Position numbers and translations under genes: made by a program
The notes under the pieces: model-generated
What the model was told of the DNA's origin: nothing
Seen by the model: only the letters and a program-made list of their open reading frames with translations
Database searches by the model: none
From: Nocardia salmonicida NBRC 13393
Lineage (GTDB): Bacteria; Actinomycetota; Actinomycetes; Mycobacteriales; Mycobacteriaceae
Direction: 5' to 3'
NCBI RefSeq assembly: GCF_001613085.1
Contig: NZ_BDBR01000004.1
Span: 62,001-126,000 of the forward strand
DNA length: 64,000 nt
Shown: positions 17,339-25,694 of the stretch, in pieces
How positions within the stretch are numbered: position 1 is the first letter of the stretch
How the letters are laid out: every line of letters begins with the position of its first letter

Positions 17339-17497
17339 TCAGCTCTGCTGGCCGAAACGACGTGGTTTCTTCGCGCCCATGATGTCGGTCCACCACGATT
17401 GCAGCGGGCTCGGTTCGGGCCAGTGGACGGTCGGGTCTTCTTCCTCGGGGTCGGCGGGTGTCATGTCGGGCGGGTCGTCGTCGAGATCGCTGGTCAT
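17339..17497 (-). CDS. 52-aa acidic, tryptophan-rich small protein
   Basis: A short gene below usual ORF cutoffs. It reads MTSDLDDDPPDMTPADPEEE, then DPTVHWPEPSPLQSWWTDIM and GAKKPRRFGQQS: an acidic disordered N-terminus, a Pro/Trp middle and a basic tail. GAGGAAG lies about 8 nt before ATG 17497, and a perfect hairpin follows 21 bp after the stop, so the unit has its own signals. No signal peptide or membrane segment is visible. I do not recognise a family; the WW segment suggests a short docking motif. Confidence 0.6.
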   Translation of the reverse strand: MTSDLDDDPPDMTPADPEEEDPTVHWPEPSPLQSWWTDIMGAKKPRRFGQQS

Positions 17498-17927
17498 GCA
17501 GGGCTCTTCCTCGGATCGATCGACGGCGCCGCTGCGGCAGACGAGGGTAAGGAATGAGAGCCGGTGACTCGGGGCCGAGTGCGGCGACGACGCGTTGGTC
17601 GCCGCTGGTCACGGCCGACCTGTATGTGTTCAACCGTACACGGCGAGGGTGAACCGCCGGTATCAATTCACGAGCCCTACACCACAATGCGAGTCACGTT
17701 CTGCGGCAACCCCTTTGGTGCACTCGGCAATTCGCACTGCTAACGTGTCCGGCATCGCCGAAACGCCGGGCAGCGAGCCCGGAATCGACCGAACTCACGC
17801 GCGGTGCCGAATTGTGCTGCGGCGCAGCTCTCGTGAGGGCAGGGCGTCGGCGAGAAGTCTCGTCGGAGAGACCGGCGAGGACCCGGCCACCACGGCTCTT
17901 CGGTCGGTACAAACGACAAAGGAACCG
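17498..17927. other. intergenic region before the conservon-like cluster
   Basis: About 430 bp between the divergent 52-aa gene and the kinase-like gene. The rightward frame is open through it, but the residues are arginine/serine-rich and unlike the protein that follows. It should contain both promoters; no clear operator was seen. Confidence 0.4.
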
Positions 17928-19178
17928 ATGACTCCGACGCTCGCGGTCTTCTTGTTCTCCCTAGCAACACTGGTCCTGCTCGGCGCGGTCGCTGTCGCGC
18001 TACAGGCCCTGCGCAACGAACGTCAGATCCGCCGCCGCCTGGTGGTGGCCGAGCGCGATCTCCACGCCAAAGACGCGGCGATGAAACAGCTGTCGCTCGC
18101 CCACGCCGAGGAACTGCGTGCGCGAGAACACGAGACAGTACTGGCCGAGCGGGCCGCCGATGAACGCACCGCCGCGCAGGTCGAGGCGGCACAAGAACAG
18201 ACGCGCGCCCAGGTCTCCGCCGACGCGCGGTCCGCCACCAGCAACGCGGTCCGCGCCTTCGGCACCACCGTGGTGAGTCTCGGCGCCGACGTCGGCCAGG
18301 TCGTGAGCAACGCGCTGCGGGAGAACCGCAACGACGAGGTCTACGCAACGCTGACCCGCATCGATCACACGGTCCAGCAGATGATCCGCCAGGCGCAGGC
18401 CTACGTCATCGTCTCCGGCGGGCTGCCCGGCAGGCGCTGGCCGCAGCAGACCGTCGGCGACGTGGTGGGCGGCGCCACCGGCCGCGTGCGCGACTATCTG
18501 CGCGTGCGCACGGGCAACTGCGATCTCGTGGTCATGAGCCGGGCGGTCGAACCGCTGGTGCACACGGTCGCGACCCTGCTCGACAACGCGCTGCGCTACT
18601 CGCCGCCGTCGTCGTTCGTCGACATCTCCTACCAGCAGGGCCACCATGGCGTCACCGTGATCATCGACGACGCGGGTGTGCGGATGAGCCGCGAACAGAT
18701 GGAGGAGGCCCGCCAGGTGCTCTCGGGTGAGCGCGTCGTCGACATCAACGCGCTCGGCCCGTCCCCTCGGGTGGGGTTCCCCGGTGTCGCCGCGCTCGCG
18801 CGCCGCTACGGCTTCGCCGCCTATGTCGACGGGCCCAATATCTACGGCGGCACCAGGGCGATGGTGTTCGTTCCCGCCGCCCTGCTCGTCACGGCCACCG
18901 AGGCGCACCGCCCCAAGCATGCCGAGGCGCCCGAACCGGTAGCACCGCCACCACCCGTTTCCGAGATCAGCGCGTCGGCGCCCGAGCTGGACGTGGCCGA
19001 GCTCGACCGCACCACCGGCGGGCTGCCCAAACGCACGCGCCGCACCGTCGCCCCGGCCGACGAGCGCGTCGACACCGGCGAGGTACTGGCCCGCCCCGAG
19101 CTCGCGGCGGCCTGGCACAGCGGCTCCAGACACGGTCGCGCCGCGGCCGCACGCTCGACGAAAGGGCACGACAGCTGA
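17928..19178 (+). CDS. conservon-type sensor kinase-like protein (CvnA-like)
   Basis: A 416-aa membrane-anchored histidine-kinase-like ATPase. One transmembrane helix (LAVFLFSLATLVLLGAVAVA, residues ~5-25) is followed by a coiled coil rich in Ala/Glu/Arg, a helical region, an HATPase domain (N box LLDNALRYSPP, then IDDAGVRMS) and a Pro-rich tail. CvnA proteins of Streptomyces conservons work with a Roadblock protein, a DUF742 protein and a GTPase. Start ATG 17928 follows AAAGGA; upstream frame is not coding-like. Its TGA overlaps the next ATG (TGATG). The usual CvnC and CvnD genes are missing here. Confidence 0.85.
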   Translation: MTPTLAVFLFSLATLVLLGAVAVALQALRNERQIRRRLVVAERDLHAKDAAMKQLSLAHAEELRAREHETVLAERAADERTAAQVEAAQEQTRAQVSADARSATSNAVRAFGTTVVSLGADVGQVVSNALRENRNDEVYATLTRIDHTVQQMIRQAQAYVIVSGGLPGRRWPQQTVGDVVGGATGRVRDYLRVRTGNCDLVVMSRAVEPLVHTVATLLDNALRYSPPSSFVDISYQQGHHGVTVIIDDAGVRMSREQMEEARQVLSGERVVDINALGPSPRVGFPGVAALARRYGFAAYVDGPNIYGGTRAMVFVPAALLVTATEAHRPKHAEAPEPVAPPPPVSEISASAPELDVAELDRTTGGLPKRTRRTVAPADERVDTGEVLARPELAAAWHSGSRHGRAAAARSTKGHDS

Positions 19179-19606
19179 TGAGTACTCCGATCGCGAACAG
19201 CACCAACCGCCTCGCGTGGCTGCTGGACGACCTGGCTCTGGACGGCGTCCGCTTCGCGGTGTTGTTATCCGAGGACGGCCTACGCGTGGCGCACTCCGGC
19301 GCAATCTCCACCGATGACGCGGAGCGTTTCGCGGCCGCCGCGTGCGGGCTGCGTTCGCTGGGCAAGGTGCTCGGTGAGTTCTGTGGTGGACTCGCGAACA
19401 CAGTGCGCCAGAACATGACCGAGTACGACGAGGGCATGGTCCTGATCACGGCCGCGGGCGCGGGTACCCTGCTCGGGGTCGCCACGACCGGCGATGTGGA
19501 CCTCGCGCTCATCGCCCATCGCATGAACGAGCTGGCCGCCAGGGTCGGCCACGAACTCGGCGCGTCGCCGAGGCACCGATCCTCGACTCAGGAGTACTCG
19601 CTGTGA
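19178..19606 (+). CDS. Roadblock/LC7-domain protein (CvnB-like)
   Basis: A 142-aa Roadblock protein: LAWLLDDLALDGVRFAVLLSEDGLRVAHS opens the fold, then a FAAAACGLRSLGKVLGEFCG helix and GTLLGVATTGDVDLALIAHRM. Such proteins regulate small GTPases of the MglA/Cvn type. It is translationally coupled to both neighbours: start overlaps the kinase stop, and its stop overlaps the P450 GTG start. With no GTPase gene here, its partner may be encoded elsewhere, or it may bind the kinase-like protein directly (inference). Confidence 0.9.
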   Translation: MSTPIANSTNRLAWLLDDLALDGVRFAVLLSEDGLRVAHSGAISTDDAERFAAAACGLRSLGKVLGEFCGGLANTVRQNMTEYDEGMVLITAAGAGTLLGVATTGDVDLALIAHRMNELAARVGHELGASPRHRSSTQEYSL

Positions 19607-20832
19607 CACTGGATGTTTCGCCGGACTCGCGCAGCGGCCAGGATCGGGTGCCGCTGTACTCGCCGGAATTCGCGGCCGACCCGCAGAGCACCTACCGCGA
19701 TATGCGGCAGCGCTTCGGTTCGCTGGTGCCGGTCGAGTTGGTGCCCGGGGTCCCGGCCACCCTGGTGATCGGCTACCGCACCGCGGTGCAGATTCTCAAC
19801 GATCCCGACCATTTTCCCGCCGACCCGAAGATGTGGCAGCGCGACATCCCCGCCGACTGCCCGGTGCTTCCGATGATGCGCTACCGCCCCAACGCGATTC
19901 GCACCGCGGGCGCGGAGCACACGCGCCACCGGCAGGTCACCGTCGCGGGTCTGGCGGGAGTCGACCTGTACCAGCTGCATCGCACCGTCGAGCAGATCGC
20001 GATGCCGGTGATCAACTCCTTCTGCGCCGACGGCAGCGCGGATCTGTTGAGCCAGTACGCCTTTCCCGTCATCTTCGCCACCATCAACGCGATGCTCGGC
20101 GTCCCGGCCGACATCGGCGGGCGGGTGGCGACCGGGATGGGGCAGATGTTCGAGGGCGGCGACACCGCGGCCGCGGGCACGCAGATGATGGAAGACGCGC
20201 TCTACGACCTGGTGCGGCTCAAGCAGAGCGAACCCGGCGACGATGTGACGACCCGATTGGTGCAGCATCCGCAGCGGCTCACCGACGAAGAGTTGATGAA
20301 CCAGGTGCTCACGCTCTACGGCGCGGGGATCGAGCCGATGCTCAATCTCGTTCTCAATACGGTGCGGCTGATGCTCACCGATCAGCGTTTCGCGGGCAGC
20401 TTGCTCGGCGGCAGCCTGTCCACGCGCGATGCTCTCGACGAGGTGCTCTACACCGACCCGCCGATGGCCAATTTCTGCACCACGTATCCGCGTCAGCCGA
20501 TCCTGGTCGACGATGTGTGGCTGCCCGCGCATCAGCCGGTCGTCATCAGCATGGCCGCGTGCAACAACGATCCCGCGATCGGGACCGGCGATTTCCTCGA
20601 CAACCGCGCGCACCTGGCGTGGAGCACCGGCCCGCACGGCTGCCCGGCGAAGTCCCCGGCCTACCTGATCGCCCAGGAGGCCATCGACCAGCTCCTCGAC
20701 GCGTTGCCGGAACTCGAGCTGGCCGTCCCGGCGGAGGAATTGGTCTGGCGGCCAGGGCCTTTCCACCGGGCGTTGGCCGGCCTGCCGGTGGTGTTCCCGA
20801 GCACCGCCCCCCTGGTGGTACCCGGCCTCTGA
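19603..20832 (+). CDS. atypical cytochrome P450 of the conservon (CYP157-like, EXXR lost)
   Basis: A 409-aa P450-fold protein with key motifs altered. The heme-ligand region WSTGPHGCPAKSP keeps Cys347 but replaces the usual FGxGxHxCxG. The I-helix AGxxT motif is GAGIEPM without the threonine, and the K-helix reads DEVLY: Glu280 is present but Arg is replaced by Tyr283. CYP157 proteins of Streptomyces conservons also lack the EXXR arginine, so this is a family trait rather than decay. GTG 19603 overlaps the Roadblock stop. It may bind heme with little classical monooxygenase activity and serve as a signalling output or sensor (inference). Confidence 0.85.
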   Translation: MTLDVSPDSRSGQDRVPLYSPEFAADPQSTYRDMRQRFGSLVPVELVPGVPATLVIGYRTAVQILNDPDHFPADPKMWQRDIPADCPVLPMMRYRPNAIRTAGAEHTRHRQVTVAGLAGVDLYQLHRTVEQIAMPVINSFCADGSADLLSQYAFPVIFATINAMLGVPADIGGRVATGMGQMFEGGDTAAAGTQMMEDALYDLVRLKQSEPGDDVTTRLVQHPQRLTDEELMNQVLTLYGAGIEPMLNLVLNTVRLMLTDQRFAGSLLGGSLSTRDALDEVLYTDPPMANFCTTYPRQPILVDDVWLPAHQPVVISMAACNNDPAIGTGDFLDNRAHLAWSTGPHGCPAKSPAYLIAQEAIDQLLDALPELELAVPAEELVWRPGPFHRALAGLPVVFPSTAPLVVPGL

Positions 20833-20881
20833 TGATCGCCTTGCTCGGCCGACCGAACGGGTCGGCCGAGCAAGTTCGACG

Positions 20882-22111
20882 CTATCCGCCGTGGACGTAG
20901 GCGGGCAGGTGGCGGTGACCGTTGGAGATGAAGCTGGGCACCGTGCCGAGGTCGGCCACGGGAGCGGCCAGCCTGAGGTCGGTGAACCGTTCGAACAGGG
21001 CCGGCAGCGACACCAGCGCCTCCAAGCGGGCCAGCGGCGCACCGAGGCAGTGATGCGCCCCGTAGCCGAATGCCATGTGCGACTGCTTTTCTCGCGCGGG
21101 ATCGAACTGGTCGGCGGTCTCGCCGTGCAGCTTCGGATCGCGCGCGGCACCGGCGTAGCTCGCCAGAATCGGGTCACCCTTGGCGATCTGCACACCGTCG
21201 ATGTCGATATCCTCCACCGCGAAGCGCAACGGCAGGTGCGCGACCGGCGACTCGAATCGCAGCGTCTCCTCGACCAGATCGGGCCAGGTGATCGTGCCCG
21301 CGCGCACGCCCTCTAGCACGTCGGGCCGGGTGAGCAGCGCGGTGATGGCCTGGTCGAGCAGGTTCACGGTGGTCTCGTGACCCGCCGAGATCACCAGCAG
21401 CAGCGTGCCGACGAGCTCTTCCTCGGTGAGCTGGCCCTCGTCCTCGTCGCGCTGGACGATCAGCAGGCTGGTGATGTCGTCGCCGGGCTGCTCGCGCCGC
21501 AGCGCCACCAGTTCACCGAGGATCCGGTACATCTCCATGTAGTTGGCCTGTGACTGCTCCGGGGTGAGCGTGGTGTCGAAGATGCCGTCGACGCACGTGC
21601 GCAGGCCGGGGTTCAGCGACTCGGGCACGCCCATCAGTTCCGAGATCACCTGGATCGGCAGCGGGTAGGCGAACTGCTCGCGCAGGTCCACTGTCTGACC
21701 GGCCGGGGTCCGCGCCAACTCGTCGAGCAGTTCGTTGGTGATGCGCTCGACCTGTGCGCGCATAGCCTCGGTGCGCCGCGCGGTGAAGGCCGGCGCCACC
21801 AGCTTGCGCAGCCTGCGGTGCTCGGTGCCGTAGGCGGTGAACATGTTCGGCGCCGAAACCCACAGGTACAGCGGCCAATCCGGGGGGATCTCACCGGCGA
21901 CGAAGGCGGGCCAGTGCTGGCTCGCGTCCTTGGACACCCGGGGATCGACGAGCAGCTTCTCCAGCAGCGCGGCATCGGTGATCGACCATGCCTGCACCCC
22001 GCCGGGCAACTCCACCCTGGTGGCGGGACCGTGTGCCCTGATCTCGACGAGCTCGCCCTGAATGTCTTGCCCAGTCGGATCCATTACGACCCGATTCGTC
22101 ACCGTTTCCAC
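20882..22111 (-). CDS. cytochrome P450, canonical
   Basis: A 409-aa bacterial class I P450 with all motifs intact: I-helix [13 protein letters not shown]-helix EETLR, and heme loop [20 protein letters not shown] 22111 has GAGAGG 7 nt upstream; ATG 22084 is the alternative. It is convergent with the atypical P450, 49 bp apart, resembling the CYP156/CYP157 pairs reported near Streptomyces conservons though in opposite orientation. It needs a ferredoxin and reductase, none of which are adjacent. Substrate unknown. A near-palindrome lies 80 bp upstream. Confidence 0.92.
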   Translation of the reverse strand: METVTNRVVMDPTGQDIQGELVEIRAHGPATRVELPGGVQAWSITDAALLEKLLVDPRVSKDASQHWPAFVAGEIPPDWPLYLWVSAPNMFTAYGTEHRRLRKLVAPAFTARRTEAMRAQVERITNELLDELARTPAGQTVDLREQFAYPLPIQVISELMGVPESLNPGLRTCVDGIFDTTLTPEQSQANYMEMYRILGELVALRREQPGDDITSLLIVQRDEDEGQLTEEELVGTLLLVISAGHETTVNLLDQAITALLTRPDVLEGVRAGTITWPDLVEETLRFESPVAHLPLRFAVEDIDIDGVQIAKGDPILASYAGAARDPKLHGETADQFDPAREKQSHMAFGYGAHHCLGAPLARLEALVSLPALFERFTDLRLAAPVADLGTVPSFISNGHRHLPAYVHGG

Positions 22112-22190
22112 TGCGAAACCTCTCGATCACCCGGTGCCCCGCGGACCCCGGTTCTCCGCGATCGCAACGAAACATCTTGCTGGACTAGAC

Positions 22191-22205
22191 CTTACGGTCC
22201 GTTAG
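22191..22205. promoter_or_regulatory. near-palindrome upstream of the P450 gene
   Basis: CTTACGG-T-CCGTTAG, seven-base arms with one mismatch, lies 80 bp before the leftward P450 start. Layout is TetR-like; no regulator gene is adjacent. Confidence 0.4.
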
Positions 22206-22318
22206 CGATGCTACCGGCCGAACGTGTCCGTCGCAGTGAACATGTGAAATGCCAGGCACGCGGTGAGATCGGAGCTATCGTCGCCATTGGAGGGGATACC
22301 CAGCGACCTGCGGCGGGG

Positions 22319-22642
22319 CTACTTGGGCACGAGCACCCCGGTCAGATCGGCTTCCCGGATGGGGGTGTCCGGGTTGGCCTGCGCCCCGCACATGAGATCG
22401 ATGGCGGCGACGGACAGGTCGATCTGGCTCGCATCCGGCTTCGCGTCCTCACCACGCTCCTGTTCGAGGAACTTGGTCACCGTTGTCCGTCTGTCGTCCG
22501 AGCTCTGGGCGGTGTACTCGCTACAGGGGGTATCGCCGCCCTTGTTGATCGCCTTCTCCACCTGGTCACACCCGGTGCCGAGCAGGGTGATCGCGGCCGC
22601 GGTGAGCACGGTGGCCACAGCATTTCTGCGCAGTGTCGTCAT
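22319..22642 (-). CDS. small exported lipoprotein
   Basis: A 107-aa lipoprotein: basic start, hydrophobic segment and lipobox LLGTGC (Cys25). The mature part has two cysteines (TPCSEYTAQ and IDLMCGAQAN) that probably form a disulfide, and a short helical domain (DDRRTTVTKFLEQERG). The pattern resembles small actinobacterial lipoproteins of unknown role. It points away from the methyltransferase gene; the two share the intergenic region 22643-22812. Confidence 0.8.
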   Translation of the reverse strand: MTTLRRNAVATVLTAAAITLLGTGCDQVEKAINKGGDTPCSEYTAQSSDDRRTTVTKFLEQERGEDAKPDASQIDLSVAAIDLMCGAQANPDTPIREADLTGVLVPK

Positions 22643-22812
22643 GTGACGGCTTTACCCGATTTCCGCCGTTGAACGCAGGCGAGAGATCGACGGATTGGAC
22701 CGACCGTTTCGGCATGAATCTTGTACTGTCGCAAACAGATCAGATGCTATGTCGCTGGTGGTTCTCCCCTGGGTGGGGCGCGCCACCGTCAAAGTTGCAG
22801 AGGAGCAAGGTT

Positions 22813-23610
22813 ATGGCCGACGTGCAGACACCCGTGATCAGGACCGACATTCCCCACTCCGCGCGGATCTGGAACTACTGGATGGGCGGTAAGGACCACT
22901 ACGAGATCGACAAGATCGCCGGCGACGCGGGACTGGCGGTCGACCCCGACATCTCGACCATGGCCGTGCAGTCCCGACAGTTCCTGATCAGGGCCGTCCG
23001 CTTTCTGGCGAAGGAACGCGGGATCAAGCAGTTCCTCGACATCGGCACGGGCCTGCCCACGATGCAGAACACCCACGAGGTCGCCCAGGGCGTCACCCCG
23101 GAGGCCAAGGTGGTCTACGTGGACAACGACCCACTGGTGCTCACCCACGCGCGCGCACTGCTCACCAGCACCACCGACGAAGGCGTCACCACCTACATCG
23201 ACGCCGACTTCCACAATCCCGAACAGATCGTCGCCGACGCGCGCAACGTCCTGAACTTCAACGAGCCGATCGCCGTGATGTTCATGGGCGTACTCGGACA
23301 CGCCCAAACCTACGACGACCTGCTGCGCATCGTGCACACCGTCATCGGCGCGGTGCCGTCGGGCAGCCACCTGATCTATTGGGACGGCACCGACGACAGC
23401 CAGGCCTACGTCACCCTGTGCGAGAACTACACCGGCACCGGCGGCACACCGTACATCCCGCGCACGCAGGCCCAGATCCGCGGCGTCTTCGACGGTCTGG
23501 AGGTAGTCGATCCGGGCGTCGTCTCGATCACCCAGTGGCGCCCGGAGACCACCGAGGTAGGCCAGGTCCTCCCGATCTCGGCCTACGGCGCGGTCGCCCG
23601 CAAACCCTGA
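22813..23610 (+). CDS. SAV2177-type SAM-dependent methyltransferase (DUF574)
   Basis: A 265-aa protein of the PF04672 family abundant in actinomycetes. The N-terminal signature SARIWNYWMGGKDHYEID is diagnostic, followed by the SAM site FLDIGTGLPTMQNTHEVAQ, VVYVDNDPLVL and MFMGVLGHA. Start ATG 22813 lies behind GAGGAG/AAGG; the upstream frame is unlikely. These proteins often lie near conservons, as here. Substrate unknown. A perfect hairpin follows the stop. Confidence 0.92.
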   Translation: MADVQTPVIRTDIPHSARIWNYWMGGKDHYEIDKIAGDAGLAVDPDISTMAVQSRQFLIRAVRFLAKERGIKQFLDIGTGLPTMQNTHEVAQGVTPEAKVVYVDNDPLVLTHARALLTSTTDEGVTTYIDADFHNPEQIVADARNVLNFNEPIAVMFMGVLGHAQTYDDLLRIVHTVIGAVPSGSHLIYWDGTDDSQAYVTLCENYTGTGGTPYIPRTQAQIRGVFDGLEVVDPGVVSITQWRPETTEVGQVLPISAYGAVARKP

Positions 23611-23659
23611 CCCACGCCGCGGACGGCAGCGGTCACCGCTGCCGTGCAAGCACAGCACT

Positions 23660-23687
23660 ACGCCCCGTTCGTACTCGAACGGGGCGT
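23660..23687. terminator. perfect 12-bp hairpin
   Basis: ACGCCCCGTTCG-TACT-CGAACGGGGCGT begins 50 bp after the methyltransferase stop. No T-run follows. Confidence 0.65.
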
Positions 23688-23816
23688 CGACGTTGTTCGG
23701 GGTAATACGGAGCAGCGGTTCACCTGCGGATTCGGACGACTCCACGGCAGCAGATAAGGTGCTACAGGGAGTTACAGCTAGTTTTCTCCCGCCGTCTCGA
23801 CGTTCCGGAGAATTAC

Positions 23817-24884
23817 ATGGGCACCCTGTCGGTTGCACTGCGCAACGTGGTCGCGCTCTTCAGTGACGGTGTCGAGCCGTACGCGCCGACGCCGTCGGAC
23901 ATCGTCTACGACCAGCCGCACCGCAGGCTGCTGCGCTACCGCCGCTCCACCCCCGCCACCGGCGATCCCGTATTGCTCGTGCCACCGCTGGCGGTGACGA
24001 TTTCCTGCTACGACATGCGGCCCAGTCAGAGCCTGGTGCGATTCCTGCTCGAGCTGGGACGCGAGGTCTATGTACTCGACTACGGCGAGATCACCTACGC
24101 GGACCGCGATCTCGGCTTCGAGGAGTGGGTCGACGACATCGTGCCGACGGCGATCGAGGCGGTCAGCGCGGACAACGAGCACTCCCCCGTCGAGCTGATC
24201 GGCTGGTCGTTCGGCGGCACCATCAGCGTGCTCACCGCCGCCGGGTACGCCGACCTGCCGATCGGGTCGGTCACCGCGGTGGGAACCCCGTTCGATCAGC
24301 GCCGCAACGGTCAGATCTCGTTGGCCCGCAGGCTCGGACAGCTCACCGGCGGCCGCGAGGTCACCCTGCCCGTGCGCGTGGCCGGTGGCGTCCCGAAGTA
24401 CGGGGTGCGGGCCGGTTTCCGGATCCAGTCGATCGACCGCGAGCTCACCAAGCCCTGGTACATCGCCCGCAAAATCGCCGACACCGAAGCGCTGGCCCGC
24501 ATGCAATCAGTGGATCGGTTCATGGACACCATGCCCGGATACCCGGGCCGGTTCTATCGCCAGGCCTACCGGCAATTGATCATCCGCAACGAAATGTTCA
24601 AGGGCACCGTGCATCTGGGCCCGCATCGCGCGATCGATCTGACCGGACTCACCGCGCCGACGCAGCTGATCGGCGGCACCAAAGACGCGCTGGCCTCGTC
24701 GGCATCCGTCGCGGCGGGCACCGGGGTCCTCACCGGCGCGGCGGAGGTTCGCTTCACCGAGGTCCCGGGAAGCCATCTCGGCATCATCGCCGGGCCGGCC
24801 GCCCGCGACACCACCTGGGCGACGATCGCGGAATTCCTCGACAGCGCACGGCTGTCCGCCCGGACACCGTCGCCCACCCACTGA
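23817..24884 (+). CDS. alpha/beta hydrolase, PHA-synthase-like (copy 2)
   Basis: A 355-aa paralogue of the protein at 5959-6993, alignable over its whole length: shared VLLVPPLAVT, MRPSQSLVRFLLELG, DYGEITYADRDLG, GWSFGG (Ser131), and MPGYPGRFYRQAYRQL, and the late GSHLGI histidine. Like copy 1, it has serine where PHA synthases have cysteine. It is a single gene here, 132 bp from the preceding hairpin, with a TetR gene convergent behind it. Role unknown; ester or polyester hydrolysis or transacylation is inferred. Confidence 0.8.
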   Translation: MGTLSVALRNVVALFSDGVEPYAPTPSDIVYDQPHRRLLRYRRSTPATGDPVLLVPPLAVTISCYDMRPSQSLVRFLLELGREVYVLDYGEITYADRDLGFEEWVDDIVPTAIEAVSADNEHSPVELIGWSFGGTISVLTAAGYADLPIGSVTAVGTPFDQRRNGQISLARRLGQLTGGREVTLPVRVAGGVPKYGVRAGFRIQSIDRELTKPWYIARKIADTEALARMQSVDRFMDTMPGYPGRFYRQAYRQLIIRNEMFKGTVHLGPHRAIDLTGLTAPTQLIGGTKDALASSASVAAGTGVLTGAAEVRFTEVPGSHLGIIAGPAARDTTWATIAEFLDSARLSARTPSPTH

Positions 24885-24960
24885 CCGAACGACCGACGAA
24901 CCGGGGTCGGCGAGCAGCCGCGCCCCCGTTCATCGGGACGGATCACCTACGGCGCGGACA

Positions 24961-25587
24961 TCACGCGCTGCGCATGGCGCGGTAGACGGCCGAGCCGACG
25001 AAGGCACCGAGGTCATCGGGATTCCACTCGTCCTGGTTGGCGAACAGGGTTCGGACCGCGCTTTCGGCGGCCGAGACCCACAACTCCACCAGCGCGGGCA
25101 GTTTGCGCTCGGCGTCGTCGATTCCCCAGGCCTGCAAGGTCGGACGTAGCAACGCCGTGCAGCGCTCGACCGCCAGGCGTCGACCTCGTCCGAAGGAACC
25201 GGCGACCGCGGGGTCGGGGTTGCCGTAGATCAGTCGCCAGGCGTCGGGCCGCTCGGCCGCCTTGTTGAGCAGAGTGCGGAAACCCTCGACGAACACCGTC
25301 TCGTCGGCATCGGTCGCGCGCGGTGGCAGTACGTCGAGGACCCCGGAGATCAGATAGCTCTCCTCGCGCCGGATCAGCGCGTCGATCAGCTCGACCCGAT
25401 CAGGGAAACACGCATAGATCACCGGGCGGGTGACCTTCATATAGTCGGCGACCGCGCCCATCGTGACCGCGGCGACGCCGTCGTCGGCGGCGATGGCCAG
25501 CGCCGCGTCGAGTACCTGTGGTCTGCGCCGCTCGGGGCCGAGGTGCGCGGCCCGCCCTCGCCGCTGCACTGCCGTCTCGCTAGCCAT
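24961..25587 (-). CDS. TetR-family regulator
   Basis: A 208-aa TetR protein. The helix-turn-helix is VTMGAVADYMKVTRPVIYACFPDRVELID. ATG 25587 (MASETAVQ) is favoured over 25608. It is divergent from the large acyl-CoA dehydrogenase gene, 107 bp between starts, and so probably represses it. The shared promoter region holds repeated CTACA elements (near 25619 and 25639) but no clean palindrome. Confidence 0.88.
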   Translation of the reverse strand: MASETAVQRRGRAAHLGPERRRPQVLDAALAIAADDGVAAVTMGAVADYMKVTRPVIYACFPDRVELIDALIRREESYLISGVLDVLPPRATDADETVFVEGFRTLLNKAAERPDAWRLIYGNPDPAVAGSFGRGRRLAVERCTALLRPTLQAWGIDDAERKLPALVELWVSAAESAVRTLFANQDEWNPDDLGAFVGSAVYRAMRSA

Positions 25588-25694
25588 GCGCCCACAATAG
25601 CAACCCACCCGGTGTTCCTACAACGATGTACGAAAATGCTACAGTGGCGAATGAAGCGTCCGACCGTGCAGGACGCCCCGCAGGAGGAGCGACG

